A stretch of 7,809 nt of DNA from an uncultured Candidatus Peregrinibacteria bacterium. Its GTDB lineage: Bacteria > Patescibacteriota > Gracilibacteria > Peribacterales > Peribacteraceae. The DNA is taken from positions 1 through 7,809 of the forward strand of contig CAJXJE010000033.1 of the NCBI GenBank assembly GCA_913054215.1. Reading direction: 5' to 3'. The notes below the pieces were generated by a model, which made no database searches, had not been told where the DNA came from, and saw nothing but the letters and a program-made list of their open reading frames with translations. How positions within the stretch are numbered: position 1 is the first letter of the stretch; every line of letters starts with the position of its first letter. Position numbers and translations under genes: made by a program. Shown in pieces: positions 1-6,565 of the stretch.

Positions 1-1269
1 ACATTGTGCTCGTATGACTCATACAATAAAAAATATAATTGTTTCATCGCAGCAGAGTCTACAAAGAGAGAATGTAGTATAGATTCACATTGCTTCTGTG
101 GAGATGGAGTATGTAGCACTGGAGAAGAATCTATCTGTATTGCAGATTGCAATGCAAAAATCTCCTGTGCACCGTGTATCCCAAATCCATGTGCAGGAGG
201 GGCAAATCCAATCTGTACTTCAGACGGAAGACATTTTACATGTTATAAGACTACGCCAACTGAAAGACCTGGTCTCAAAGTTTGCGATAGTAGTAGTGGG
301 TCACCACCGCCACCGCCACCTCCACCACCTCCGAAGCTTACGTGCAGCGAATGTTTTCGCACATGTAACCGTCCTAAGCTTTGTGGAATAGGCAGAATAG
401 AAAGTAACGCTGTTTGGGGAGAAGTTAAATGCGACCTTAGTCTTTCTTTAGCTGATTACACAATCTGCCCAGTGCATGGAGAGTACGGCAGTAGTTGTAC
501 AATAAGAGACGGCAATGCTGTATGTACTGCAAATAGAACGAATTCTAAGTATTGCTCAACTGCAAACGATTGCTATGGCAGAGCCAGTGCACCTGTTTTG
601 CCATCAAGTACCTCCCTTCAATCTTCTGCTCCAGAAACAGGAAACTACATCTGCATCCCTGCTTCTGATGCCTGTTTTGATATGTGCATCTACGATGGCT
701 GCCTCATGGGGCTAAGCACGATTGACTCTGGAATAACGTGCATAACAGTCTGTGGAAATGTACGTCCATCCGCACCTGCATTTGTAGATGTACCTGAAAC
801 TCACCCACAAAGTGAAGCTATAGCATATGGCTCCACATTGGGTCTTATTCAAGGAAATCCTGATGGCAGCTTTGCGCCAGATACTTACATCAACCGCGCT
901 GAATTTGTAACCATCTTAATGCGTGGAGAGCCATCCGATGCACAGAGTGATATTTCATCTCAATTTACAGATATACAAGGAAATGAATGGTACCAAGAAC
1001 CTGTTTCTAAAGCTGTAGAACTAGGACTCGTAAGAGGATATGACGACGGTTCTTTCCGCCCTTCTGCAAATATTTCTTTTGTAGAAGGAGCAAAAGTTAT
1101 AAGCACATACCTAGGCTTAGCAGGAGAAGCAACAGCAGATGAAGCTTGGTATCAACCACATGTTGATGCCATGGCACAACGTCAAGCGATCCCATCTAGT
1201 ATCACACAACCTGATCAAATCATCACACGTGGAGAAATGATGCAAATGCTCTACAACGCCTCTCAATAG
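1..1269 (+). CDS. Cysteine-rich secreted protein with three C-terminal SLH domains (5'-truncated)
   Basis: The frame is open from base 1 and its first usable start is only a TTG at 4, so the true N-terminus, presumably with a signal peptide, lies outside the window. Counting from that TTG, residues 1-250 hold 30 cysteines, including a GDGVC...CIADC motif near 33-49. A run of ten prolines (101-110) splits this region into two Cys-rich modules. No cysteine follows residue 250. The C-terminal third has three S-layer homology repeats: about 258-305 (GNPDGSFAPDTYINRAEF), 319-371 (GYDDGSFRP) and a more divergent 376-421. SLH domains bind cell-wall polymers, so the protein probably sits on the cell surface with SLH as anchor and the Cys-rich part exposed and disulfide-bonded. 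The SLH and secretion assignment is firm; the function of the Cys-rich part is unknown. The next start follows 52 bases downstream on the same strand. Confidence 0.9.
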   Translation, partial: TLCSYDSYNKKYNCFIAAESTKRECSIDSHCFCGDGVCSTGEESICIADCNAKISCAPCIPNPCAGGANPICTSDGRHFTCYKTTPTERPGLKVCDSSSGSPPPPPPPPPPKLTCSECFRTCNRPKLCGIGRIESNAVWGEVKCDLSLSLADYTICPVHGEYGSSCTIRDGNAVCTANRTNSKYCSTANDCYGRASAPVLPSSTSLQSSAPETGNYICIPASDACFDMCIYDGCLMGLSTIDSGITCITVCGNVRPSAPAFVDVPETHPQSEAIAYGSTLGLIQGNPDGSFAPDTYINRAEFVTILMRGEPSDAQSDISSQFTDIQGNEWYQEPVSKAVELGLVRGYDDGSFRPSANISFVEGAKVISTYLGLAGEATADEAWYQPHVDAMAQRQAIPSSITQPDQIITRGEMMQMLYNASQ

Positions 1270-1321
1270 AAATAAACATGTTCTCATAGAACAAGTAGTT
1301 GCTCTTCAGTACAATGCAAAC

Positions 1322-1498
1322 ATGAACAACGTAATGAACAAGTTTACATTGGTACTCCTGCCCATCATCACCCTAACGCTAGGATGGCAGCTTGGTTTGC
1401 GTTTTGAGCAAAATCGCATGCATCAGATAAGTGAGCAATTGGAGCTTCTCTATGGAGAATTACGTATGATGTGTACGACACAATGGTTGTTGATTTAA
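1322..1498 (+). pseudogene. Truncated membrane-anchor N-terminus, possibly of an S41 C-terminal processing peptidase
   Basis: A 58-codon frame begins at ATG 1322 (alternative ATG at 1334) and ends with TAA at 1496-1498. Residues 8-27 form one hydrophobic segment (FTLVLLPIITLTLGWQLGLR), followed by an amphipathic, coiled-coil-like stretch (EQNRMHQISEQLELLYGE). This layout, and the LTLGWQLG wording, resemble the N-terminal anchor of S41 (CtpA/Prc-type) peptidases as I recall them from CPR genomes. The PDZ and catalytic Ser/Lys domains are absent. After ELLYGE, at about 1453-1462, the DNA stops matching that pattern and continues as a serine-recombinase tail in another frame, so the gene appears broken there. 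It could instead be a genuine small one-span protein. The anchor is clearly visible; the family assignment is inference from memory. Confidence 0.45.
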
Positions 1499-1791
1499 AG
1501 CGAAAAGAGTCTGCTCTGATAGAGCAATTACAAGGTCATAGCAAAGCTGACGAAGCCTTTCTTATATCTAGTTCTTATGTACTGGAACTTGCAAACAAGG
1601 CAGATGAGCTATTTGAAAAATCGCAAGATAGGCAAAAGAACGAACTGCTACGATTCGTACTTGCGAATGCATCTGTAGAAGGTGAAAAGCTAGTCTACAA
1701 GCTGAAAAACCCCTTTGCAGGTATAGTACTTTGTAATGAAACTCATGATTGGCTCCCGGGGTCGGATTCGAACCGACGACCCATTCGTTAA
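1453..1791 (+). pseudogene. Serine recombinase, C-terminal fragment ending inside tRNA-Asn
   Basis: The frame is open from 1435 and looks recombinase-like from about 1453 (WRITYDVYDTMVVDLKRKE). A GTG at 1471 is the first nominal start but is unlikely to be a real one. The piece matches the last ~110 residues of large serine recombinases: a charged helical segment (KRKESALIEQLQ), a helix with YVLELANKADELFEKS, then the family ending ELLRFVLANASVEGEKLVYKLKNPF. The catalytic resolvase domain (nucleophilic Ser, Arg cluster) and the recombinase/zinc-ribbon region are missing, so it cannot be active. The final 13 codons, WLPGSDSNRRPIR, are an antisense reading of the tRNA gene. Upstream it abuts the truncated peptidase-like frame. 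It is most simply the remnant of an integrated element whose recombinase gene bordered the tRNA. Confidence 0.7.
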
Positions 1792-1824
1792 CAGCGAATT
1801 GCTCTACCGCTGAGCTACCCGGGA
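1750..1824 (-). tRNA. tRNA-Asn (anticodon GTT)
   Basis: Read on the minus strand the sequence folds into a complete cloverleaf of 75 bases including an encoded CCA. The acceptor stem TCCCGGG/CCCGGGA pairs at all seven positions. The D stem is GCTC/GAGC with loop AGCGGTA. The anticodon stem is ATTCG/CGAAT with loop CTGTTAA, giving anticodon GTT (Asn). The variable loop is GGGTC, the T stem GTCGG/CCGAC with loop TTCGAAT, and the discriminator is G. No pairing defect is visible, so the gene looks functional although it is surrounded by recombination debris. The serine-recombinase remnant reads into its 3' half from the opposite strand, and a copy of its first 17 bases lies about 100 bases upstream. 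Confidence 0.95.
1808..1824 (-). repeat. 17-bp direct repeat, copy 1 (5' end of tRNA-Asn)
   Basis: Plus-strand sequence CGCTGAGCTACCCGGGA is the 5' end and part of the D arm of the tRNA. An identical copy is at 1910-1926, with start points 102 bases apart. Such a repeat can mark an attachment-site duplication or partial tRNA duplication. Confidence 0.8.
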
Positions 1825-1888
1825 TTATTCTGGTGATGTGAAGGATATACCTGATTTCAGGATCGAGCAGCTCTGGCTTTTATATCAC

Positions 1889-1905
1889 GTCCGCCATAGG
1901 CGGAC
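1889..1905. repeat. Perfect 7-bp-stem palindrome (GTCCGCC ATA GGCGGAC)
   Basis: A perfect inverted repeat with a three-base loop, much more GC-rich than its surroundings. No T-run follows on either strand, so it does not look like an intrinsic terminator. Palindromes of the form TCCGCCnnnGGCGGA recur in intergenic DNA of several CPR genomes as I recall, so it may be a dispersed palindromic repeat. That last point is memory-based inference. Confidence 0.6.
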
Positions 1906-1909
1906 TAGG

Positions 1910-1926
1910 CGCTGAGCTACCCGGGA
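1910..1926 (-). repeat. 17-bp direct repeat, copy 2 (orphan tRNA 5' fragment)
   Basis: This is an exact copy of the tRNA-Asn 5' end (acceptor strand plus the first half of the D arm) in the same orientation. Homology stops after AGCG on the minus strand; no anticodon arm, T arm or 3' acceptor follows, so it is a tRNA fragment and not a second gene. It overlaps an imperfect inverted repeat (1909-1916 with 1934-1941, one G-T pair, 17-base loop) and adjoins the hairpin at 1889-1905. Confidence 0.75.
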
Positions 1927-2031
1927 ACGAGTGCTTAGCGCATTATACGGAATCGGGGTTAGATATGAAGAGATTGAAGAGGAAAATCCGAATATCAAAA
2001 AAACAGAGCCTGCTTTGAATAGAGTAAATCA

Positions 2032-3345
2032 TCAAATCTTACACTCTCCATGAGCACATCTATTGCGACTCTCGGCAATTTTGGTATAGACCATGCGGCC
2101 AACAGGAGCAACACCTGGAAGGTACAGCAGAGGCGTAAGGAGTTTGAGAGAGGGGAGATACCAGGAGAGCTTGCGGAAGGCATCGAACCCTTTGTAATAC
2201 CCACCCTTTGGCATCTTGATATGCATGGCACGATCGAGATCTGCTTCTGCAATATTCGGGGCGTGCTTTGATCGTAGAGTAGTGTTGCGAAAATCGATTG
2301 GTTTTATGCGGTGCAAGACATCCATCATTTGCAGCATAAAGATACTATTTCTACAGAGTCCACAGGCGCCGTCATACAAGATGATGATCTTACTTTTCCA
2401 TCTCTTATTCGCCATCTGCTTAAAGGTCGCAAAGTCTTGATCCAGCAGAAGACCACAAAACGCAGCACTCATCGCAAGCGGGAACGAGCCAACATCCATA
2501 AAGAGAAAGATTCCCCAGTGGAAGCCAAGACTTCCCAGTATCAGAATGCGTTTTATAGAGTGGCGGCGAATCCACATGGGTACGACATACCACGTCTCTC
2601 GAGGTACTAACATAAACAGCCAACCAAATTCAAAGATGAGTGTGTAAAAACATGCATACGGAGAAAACCATACCCAGGTATCCATAATCTCTTTCGACCA
2701 CCGCACGAAGTGCGTGTGATGAATGGTGGCTTCGACAACCGTGCCACCCATCCACATCGTTCCCTGTAGTTTGTCCCATCCAGAGGTAAGATAGATGATC
2801 ATGACTTGCCAAAGAAGCAGACGGTATGGCCAGATGTGTGTTTTGAGAGGTGCGAGATACTGCCCGGTACTTTTCCACTTTTTCCATTGAAGCTCTAGTC
2901 GAGAGAGAGAAAATGCACTGATCTCTGGGGCGATCATCAGAATAAAACCGACGTTGCGAAGTACGGTATCGCCCCCACCGAGTGGTTGCAGATTTCTTTC
3001 GTGAAAGGAAAACAGGAGTAATACACTGATGATGGTCATAAGTCTGGGCCATAAACCCACTATCATGCATACAAGACAGAGCATAAAGAGACTCCAGAGT
3101 ATTATGACTGCCGTAGGATCGGTAATGTATTGGAGTAAGGTAAATCGATACTCAGAGCGAAAGACGAGATGCCCAAGATCCTGTGGCATGATGCCTGCAT
3201 CGGAGTAGTAGCGCACAACGTCTCCTGCACTACCCAGCATATAAAAAAGCACAGCAAATGCCCAAAAAGCACGCATGAGCCCGAACCCTAAGGCTGAAAC
3301 CTCTTCGAAGAAAAACCGATCAAGGTAGGAGATTACACGCTTCAT
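2032..3345 (-). CDS. HTTM (vitamin K carboxylase-like) membrane protein fused to a DCC thiol-disulfide oxidoreductase domain
   Basis: From ATG 3345 the protein has 437 residues. Residues about 15-310 form a polytopic HTTM domain, the membrane fold shared by vitamin K-dependent gamma-carboxylases and SdpB-type proteins. Family-like signatures are GGDTVLRNVGFILMIAP (124-140) and YLTSGWDKLQGTMWMGGT (185-202). Residues about 319-430 are a DUF393/DCC domain: KIIILYDGACGLCRNSIFML carries the DGxCGLC redox motif with Cys328 and Cys331, followed by GGYYKGFDAFRKL and a C-terminal NRCAHGEC cysteine pair. DCC proteins are predicted thiol-disulfide oxidoreductases. The frame is open further upstream (GTG 3456, ATG 3360), but ATG 3345 gives a four-base ATGA overlap with the preceding gene and begins just before the first membrane helix. 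The substrate is unknown. An SdpB-like role in peptide maturation is inference from the partner gene. Confidence 0.88.
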   Translation of the reverse strand: MKRVISYLDRFFFEEVSALGFGLMRAFWAFAVLFYMLGSAGDVVRYYSDAGIMPQDLGHLVFRSEYRFTLLQYITDPTAVIILWSLFMLCLVCMIVGLWPRLMTIISVLLLFSFHERNLQPLGGGDTVLRNVGFILMIAPEISAFSLSRLELQWKKWKSTGQYLAPLKTHIWPYRLLLWQVMIIYLTSGWDKLQGTMWMGGTVVEATIHHTHFVRWSKEIMDTWVWFSPYACFYTLIFEFGWLFMLVPRETWYVVPMWIRRHSIKRILILGSLGFHWGIFLFMDVGSFPLAMSAAFCGLLLDQDFATFKQMANKRWKSKIIILYDGACGLCRNSIFMLQMMDVLHRIKPIDFRNTTLRSKHAPNIAEADLDRAMHIKMPKGGYYKGFDAFRKLSWYLPSLKLLTPLLYLPGVAPVGRMVYTKIAESRNRCAHGECKI

Positions 3346-3884
3346 GGAAGGGCGGGGCATGTCATTTGCAAGAGTTCGGTATCTTTCCAGTTTGGCTCCC
3401 ACGCTTGCCACCATGCAGTACTTTGTGTGGTTTTGTGTCTGGGTATCACGAACCACCGTTTGCGCAGACGCATTTCTGCGCCTTCGGGAATGCGATTTCT
3501 TCGGCAGAAATCTTCGACATATCGCTTTTGCAAGGGCCGCATTTTTTCATCTTCCATGCGACGCATGATTTTGAGTTCCGGAGCTCGCTGAAACCATGTG
3601 ACATTTTTCTCATTAAGCGTATAGACATTGACCCAGGAACCGTCGATCTTCTGATCAAATTCAAATTCAATCACACGTCGAAGTGGATCGGGGGAAAACA
3701 GGTTCCACCGTTGCCATTGTGACGTCGCAAGGACGTATGGGCGTATGAGTGGTCGTTTCTCATAGAGCCACGCTAATACTGGAACATTTTCTACGTGGTA
3801 CAGGCTGTACATAAATGTTGCAGACATATGCCACACAACAAATAGTGCAATTGCCACTTTGGTGAGCCCACGAAGGAACTTCAT
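3342..3884 (-). CDS. One-span membrane protein, SdpA/DUF5819-like HTTM partner
   Basis: The 180-residue product has a single hydrophobic segment at about 8-27 (KVAIALFVVWHMSATFMYSL) and then a hydrophilic domain. Residues 55-70 read SQWQRWNLFSPDPLRR. A W-x-(L/M/F)-F-(S/A/T)-x-(D/N)-P motif right after an N-terminal anchor is characteristic, as I recall, of the small proteins encoded next to HTTM genes (SdpA-type, DUF5819). The rest is basic and Trp-rich, with no enzymatic motif I recognise. The frame extends upstream to 4001, but ATG 3884 is chosen because the extra 39 codons overlap the methyltransferase gene and lie just before the anchor. The gene starts 16 bases after the preceding stop and overlaps the HTTM gene by ATGA, implying translational coupling and probably a shared complex. 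Existence is secure; family assignment is moderate. Confidence 0.8.
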   Translation of the reverse strand: MKFLRGLTKVAIALFVVWHMSATFMYSLYHVENVPVLAWLYEKRPLIRPYVLATSQWQRWNLFSPDPLRRVIEFEFDQKIDGSWVNVYTLNEKNVTWFQRAPELKIMRRMEDEKMRPLQKRYVEDFCRRNRIPEGAEMRLRKRWFVIPRHKTTQSTAWWQAWEPNWKDTELLQMTCPALP

Positions 3885-3900
3885 AGTGGTACTGATTGTA

Positions 3901-5157
3901 TCACGACTGTGCCACTGGCCGCAGTAGAACAATCTCTCTTCCAACAAACTGGTCTTTTCTCTGGTACAGCAACGAAGGATGTTCAGGATCCAAAACCTCA
4001 ATACTGTCTGGCAGTACCGCTTCGTATCCAGCTTTTGTTAGGGCATCCCACACTTTTTCGAGTTGAACAGTATCATCGCCAAGTTTCCAGAAGGGCCAGG
4101 TGCATACGATGGGAACTCCGGGCAAACTTGCAGCTGCACTTTGCAAGAACGCCTCTTGGAGCTTTTCACTCTCTTTGACGAATTTCTTTATCTCAGACTT
4201 CTTTGGTTTTTTATTGAGAGGTGGCCCCAGACTTGTTTCTGTGACAACGATATCGGGAAGTGTTTTCAAAGAGAATGCTTTTGTGGCGTCATGTTTTGAG
4301 ACAGTATCACTCACATCTTTTTTAAGAATCTTCTGTTCTTTGCGTAGCCAGTCGAGGTTTTTCTTGCACCCATTTACAGCCTTTGCAGCGATGTCACTCG
4401 CTTCGACATTCCAACCACGCAGGAGACATTCCATCAAGATTACACCAGTACCGCAAAAAGGATCCAGTACGGTGTAGATTTCTTTTTTCTTGTGTTTGCG
4501 GGCAGCATTTTTCTTCTTTTCCTCATCAGATAGCGCTTCTCGAACCATCCATCCGCCAAAGTTCAGCAATATCTGTGCAAGTTTTGGTGGCATAAGACCT
4601 ACGGTTGTATCGCGGACAGGTTTCTCTATATCGCGGAAGGTATAGGCATCAATATCTTGGATACATATCGTTTTCCCCATCCAGAGGCCATTTGGTGTAC
4701 CAACAATAAACAGCTCCACACCCTTTTTTCCTGAGACAACATCAGCATCCCTCAGTAATGCAGTTGCTGCAGGTTTTTTGTCGCTACCTATGTACCTGCA
4801 AGGACGACCTTGTCTTTTCATTTCCTCTTTTCCAAGTCGATAGGCTGTTCGTACTTCTCCTTTGGGTACATTAAAGCATCGCAAACCAAAGGTGACTTTC
4901 CTTTTTACCTTCGTCACTTCTCCACTGATAAGTTTCGGTACATCATTCATGGTGACATCTGCCTCTGTAATACGCTCTGCAAGTATGACTACACCACCGA
5001 GCGTATCAATGGTACTGCCATCAAGTGCTTGTGATGCGCTAAATAGTGCCACTTGCTTTGCCTCGATAGATTCCAAAGAAAACCCAGGAATGGAAGCTGC
5101 AAGCTCTGCCAGACTGATATGTGGTTGATGTCCGAGGATCGCTGCGTATTGTGGCAT
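3901..5157 (-). CDS. TRM11/UPF0020-type SAM-dependent RNA methyltransferase
   Basis: From ATG 5157 the product has 418 residues. The N-terminal ~170 residues form an RNA-recognition region of the THUMP-like type found in this family. Then comes RDTTVGLMPPKLAQILLNFG (182-201), the conserved lead-in of TRM11-like proteins, and the SAM-binding motif I DPFCGTGVILME (232-243) with an acidic residue in EASDI ending strand 2. The catalytic motif IV, normally (D/N)PPY, is replaced by TETSLGPPL (306-314). The C-terminal SLLYQRKDQFVGREIVLL is also typical. Related enzymes methylate tRNA guanine N2. A GTG at 5190 would add 11 residues and overlap the previous gene; ATG 5157 is preferred because MPQYAAILGHQPHISLAEL matches the usual family start. 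The family is confident; the exact base modified is not. Confidence 0.88.
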   Translation of the reverse strand: MPQYAAILGHQPHISLAELAASIPGFSLESIEAKQVALFSASQALDGSTIDTLGGVVILAERITEADVTMNDVPKLISGEVTKVKRKVTFGLRCFNVPKGEVRTAYRLGKEEMKRQGRPCRYIGSDKKPAATALLRDADVVSGKKGVELFIVGTPNGLWMGKTICIQDIDAYTFRDIEKPVRDTTVGLMPPKLAQILLNFGGWMVREALSDEEKKKNAARKHKKKEIYTVLDPFCGTGVILMECLLRGWNVEASDIAAKAVNGCKKNLDWLRKEQKILKKDVSDTVSKHDATKAFSLKTLPDIVVTETSLGPPLNKKPKKSEIKKFVKESEKLQEAFLQSAAASLPGVPIVCTWPFWKLGDDTVQLEKVWDALTKAGYEAVLPDSIEVLDPEHPSLLYQRKDQFVGREIVLLRPVAQS

Positions 5158-5179
5158 GCAGCTAGTGTAGCAGGACGCA

Positions 5180-6565
5180 TTACTGATCACTATTTTTTAT
5201 GGTTTCTCTCAGAAGAATCATCACTATGACTACTACCACTGGTATCAAGTGAATAATACCTCGCGCGTATCCTGTTTGGTTGATTGCTTCAACGTAGAGC
5301 GACGTAAACATAAAAATCGGGAGCTGTCCGAGCCACACCGCAAAGAAAAACCCAGTCAAAATGACCAAGGAAGATCTAAATGCTGTGCGCCATTTAGCAA
5401 TAAGAAGACCGACAAAGAGAACAGGAAGTAACGACCAGTTCCCTTCCAAGAGTGTGTTGAGCCCTATGGCACGCAATACTCCTTCATGCCATTCCAGTGT
5501 CATACCCGATACTGCTTTTGCGTTTCCAAAGGCAAGATCGTTCATCCATTTAAAGACAGTCCATGGAACAAGAACAGATCCTATGCAGACGCCATACCAC
5601 AGTAGTGCAGACTTCTTTTGTGCAGCGGTGAATCCGCCAAGCACCAATAGTCCTCCGACGAGAATGAGGAGAGGGGGGAGATGAAGCAGCATCGCTTCAC
5701 TCTTCGTAAAGACCAAAAGTCCTGCAGCAATAGCACCAAGTTTGAGTAATGTCATTCGTTCATCTTTCTGAGATCTCGCGGCAAAGAATACCCAAGAAAG
5801 TGCCAAGAAGATGACTACAGAGAGGAAACCATCTCCATACGCAACAAAGCCATGCATGGTATACAGCGGGATACTTGAGAGAAGATACGTTCCTAGCATC
5901 GACCATTTGAGATCCATCAATCTCCGTAGAGCGAAGAATACTAGCGCGAGTGCCGCAAGATAGAAGAGCATGTGCATGCTATTTACGAGTCCTTCGTGCC
6001 ATCCACCATTGAGGTGAGCAAGCCAGGCTTTTTGCAGAGAAATTGCCTGAGGATACGATGAGATACCAGTGCCCTTGCCAGGTTCTAGTTCCAAAATAAG
6101 CTCCTGATGAATAAAGAATGCCTTTCCGCGAATATTCCAGTTAGAGATCGTATCATCAAAATACGCTGGACCAATCAGCAAAATAAACCCAGAGATCAGT
6201 TTTACGAGAACCCAGAAGCCGAGGATCCCCGTGATGACTTTTTGCCACATTTTCCACGGTGAGGATTTGAATGTGGGGAGTTGGAAGTTTTTTGTAAGAG
6301 TGGACCGGTTTTTCCAGTACAGACCGCCAAGAACTCCGACCAAGACCAGCTGCGTTAGCAGCATCGAAAGGAGCGAGAAGCTGCCGATGCCGATAACCTC
6401 TGTCAAAAAGATTAGATACGTTGTGAGTATACCTCCCAAAACAAACCCAGCAACCCAGCGTTCGTATCGATCGAGAACGGGGGTCTTCCCTTCGACGAGA
6501 CGCAGGAGCAGCCATCCACAGACTGTGGGGAGTACGAGGCCGATGGGCAAGAAGAAGTACGACAT
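5180..6565 (-). CDS. Polytopic membrane protein, GT-C (ArnT/PMT-like) glycosyltransferase candidate
   Basis: The 461-residue product has roughly 11-13 hydrophobic segments. Features of GT-C polyprenyl-phosphate-sugar transferases are an acidic pair in the first large extracytoplasmic loop (YFDDTISNW, Asp137-Asp138) followed by a long loop with YPQAISLQKAWLAHL, an FTKSEAML segment at 286-293 like the family's TK(N/S)E, and a late ARGIIHLIPV (434-443) preceding the last helix. Such enzymes move a sugar from a lipid carrier to a protein or glycan on the outer face of the membrane. Its ATG overlaps the stop of the upstream gene by one base (TAATG), so the two are translationally coupled. Donor and acceptor cannot be read from sequence. 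Alternative: an O-antigen or other polytopic envelope protein without transferase activity. Confidence 0.7.
   Translation of the reverse strand: MSYFFLPIGLVLPTVCGWLLLRLVEGKTPVLDRYERWVAGFVLGGILTTYLIFLTEVIGIGSFSLLSMLLTQLVLVGVLGGLYWKNRSTLTKNFQLPTFKSSPWKMWQKVITGILGFWVLVKLISGFILLIGPAYFDDTISNWNIRGKAFFIHQELILELEPGKGTGISSYPQAISLQKAWLAHLNGGWHEGLVNSMHMLFYLAALALVFFALRRLMDLKWSMLGTYLLSSIPLYTMHGFVAYGDGFLSVVIFLALSWVFFAARSQKDERMTLLKLGAIAAGLLVFTKSEAMLLHLPPLLILVGGLLVLGGFTAAQKKSALLWYGVCIGSVLVPWTVFKWMNDLAFGNAKAVSGMTLEWHEGVLRAIGLNTLLEGNWSLLPVLFVGLLIAKWRTAFRSSLVILTGFFFAVWLGQLPIFMFTSLYVEAINQTGYARGIIHLIPVVVVIVMILLRETIKNSDQ

Larger units (their letters stand above)
1825..2031. other. Intergenic scar between tRNA-Asn and the minus-strand operon
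   Basis: About 200 bases with no convincing gene. It contains a short inverted repeat (CCTGATTTCAGG, 1850-1861), the GTCCGCC palindrome, the orphan tRNA fragment and an A-rich run near 2000. On the minus strand that run is seven T's after the operon's stop codon, but only a very weak stem precedes it, so no terminator is called. A plus-strand frame open from 1916 to a TGA at 2051-2053 reads YGIGVRYEEIEEENPNIKKT and onwards; it looks protein-like but is short, has no match I recognise and overlaps the end of the HTTM gene. It may be another gene remnant. Confidence 0.4.

Noticed and set aside
304..333. CCN-rich tract as a stand-alone repeat or CRISPR-like element
   Set aside because: It is the in-frame code for the polyproline linker; no spacer-repeat structure exists anywhere in the window.
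1279..1293. Hairpin TGTTCT CAT AGAACA after the SLH gene as a terminator
   Set aside because: Only six A/T-rich pairs and no T-run follows; it may be chance.
1310..1315. TACAAT as a -10 box for the frame at 1322
   Set aside because: No acceptable -35 element at the right distance; it would require a leaderless transcript of a broken gene.
1875..1889. TATAAA on the minus strand as the tRNA-Asn promoter
   Set aside because: The -35 position reads AGTCCG inside the hairpin, so support is too weak.
1996..2020. Minus-strand run of seven T's after the HTTM gene as an intrinsic terminator
   Set aside because: The preceding bases form at best a three-base-pair stem.
2311..2610. Plus-strand frames across 2050-7550 opposite the operon
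   Set aside because: They are antisense shadows with no domain-like features, whereas the minus-strand frames have clear motifs, membrane segments and coupled starts.
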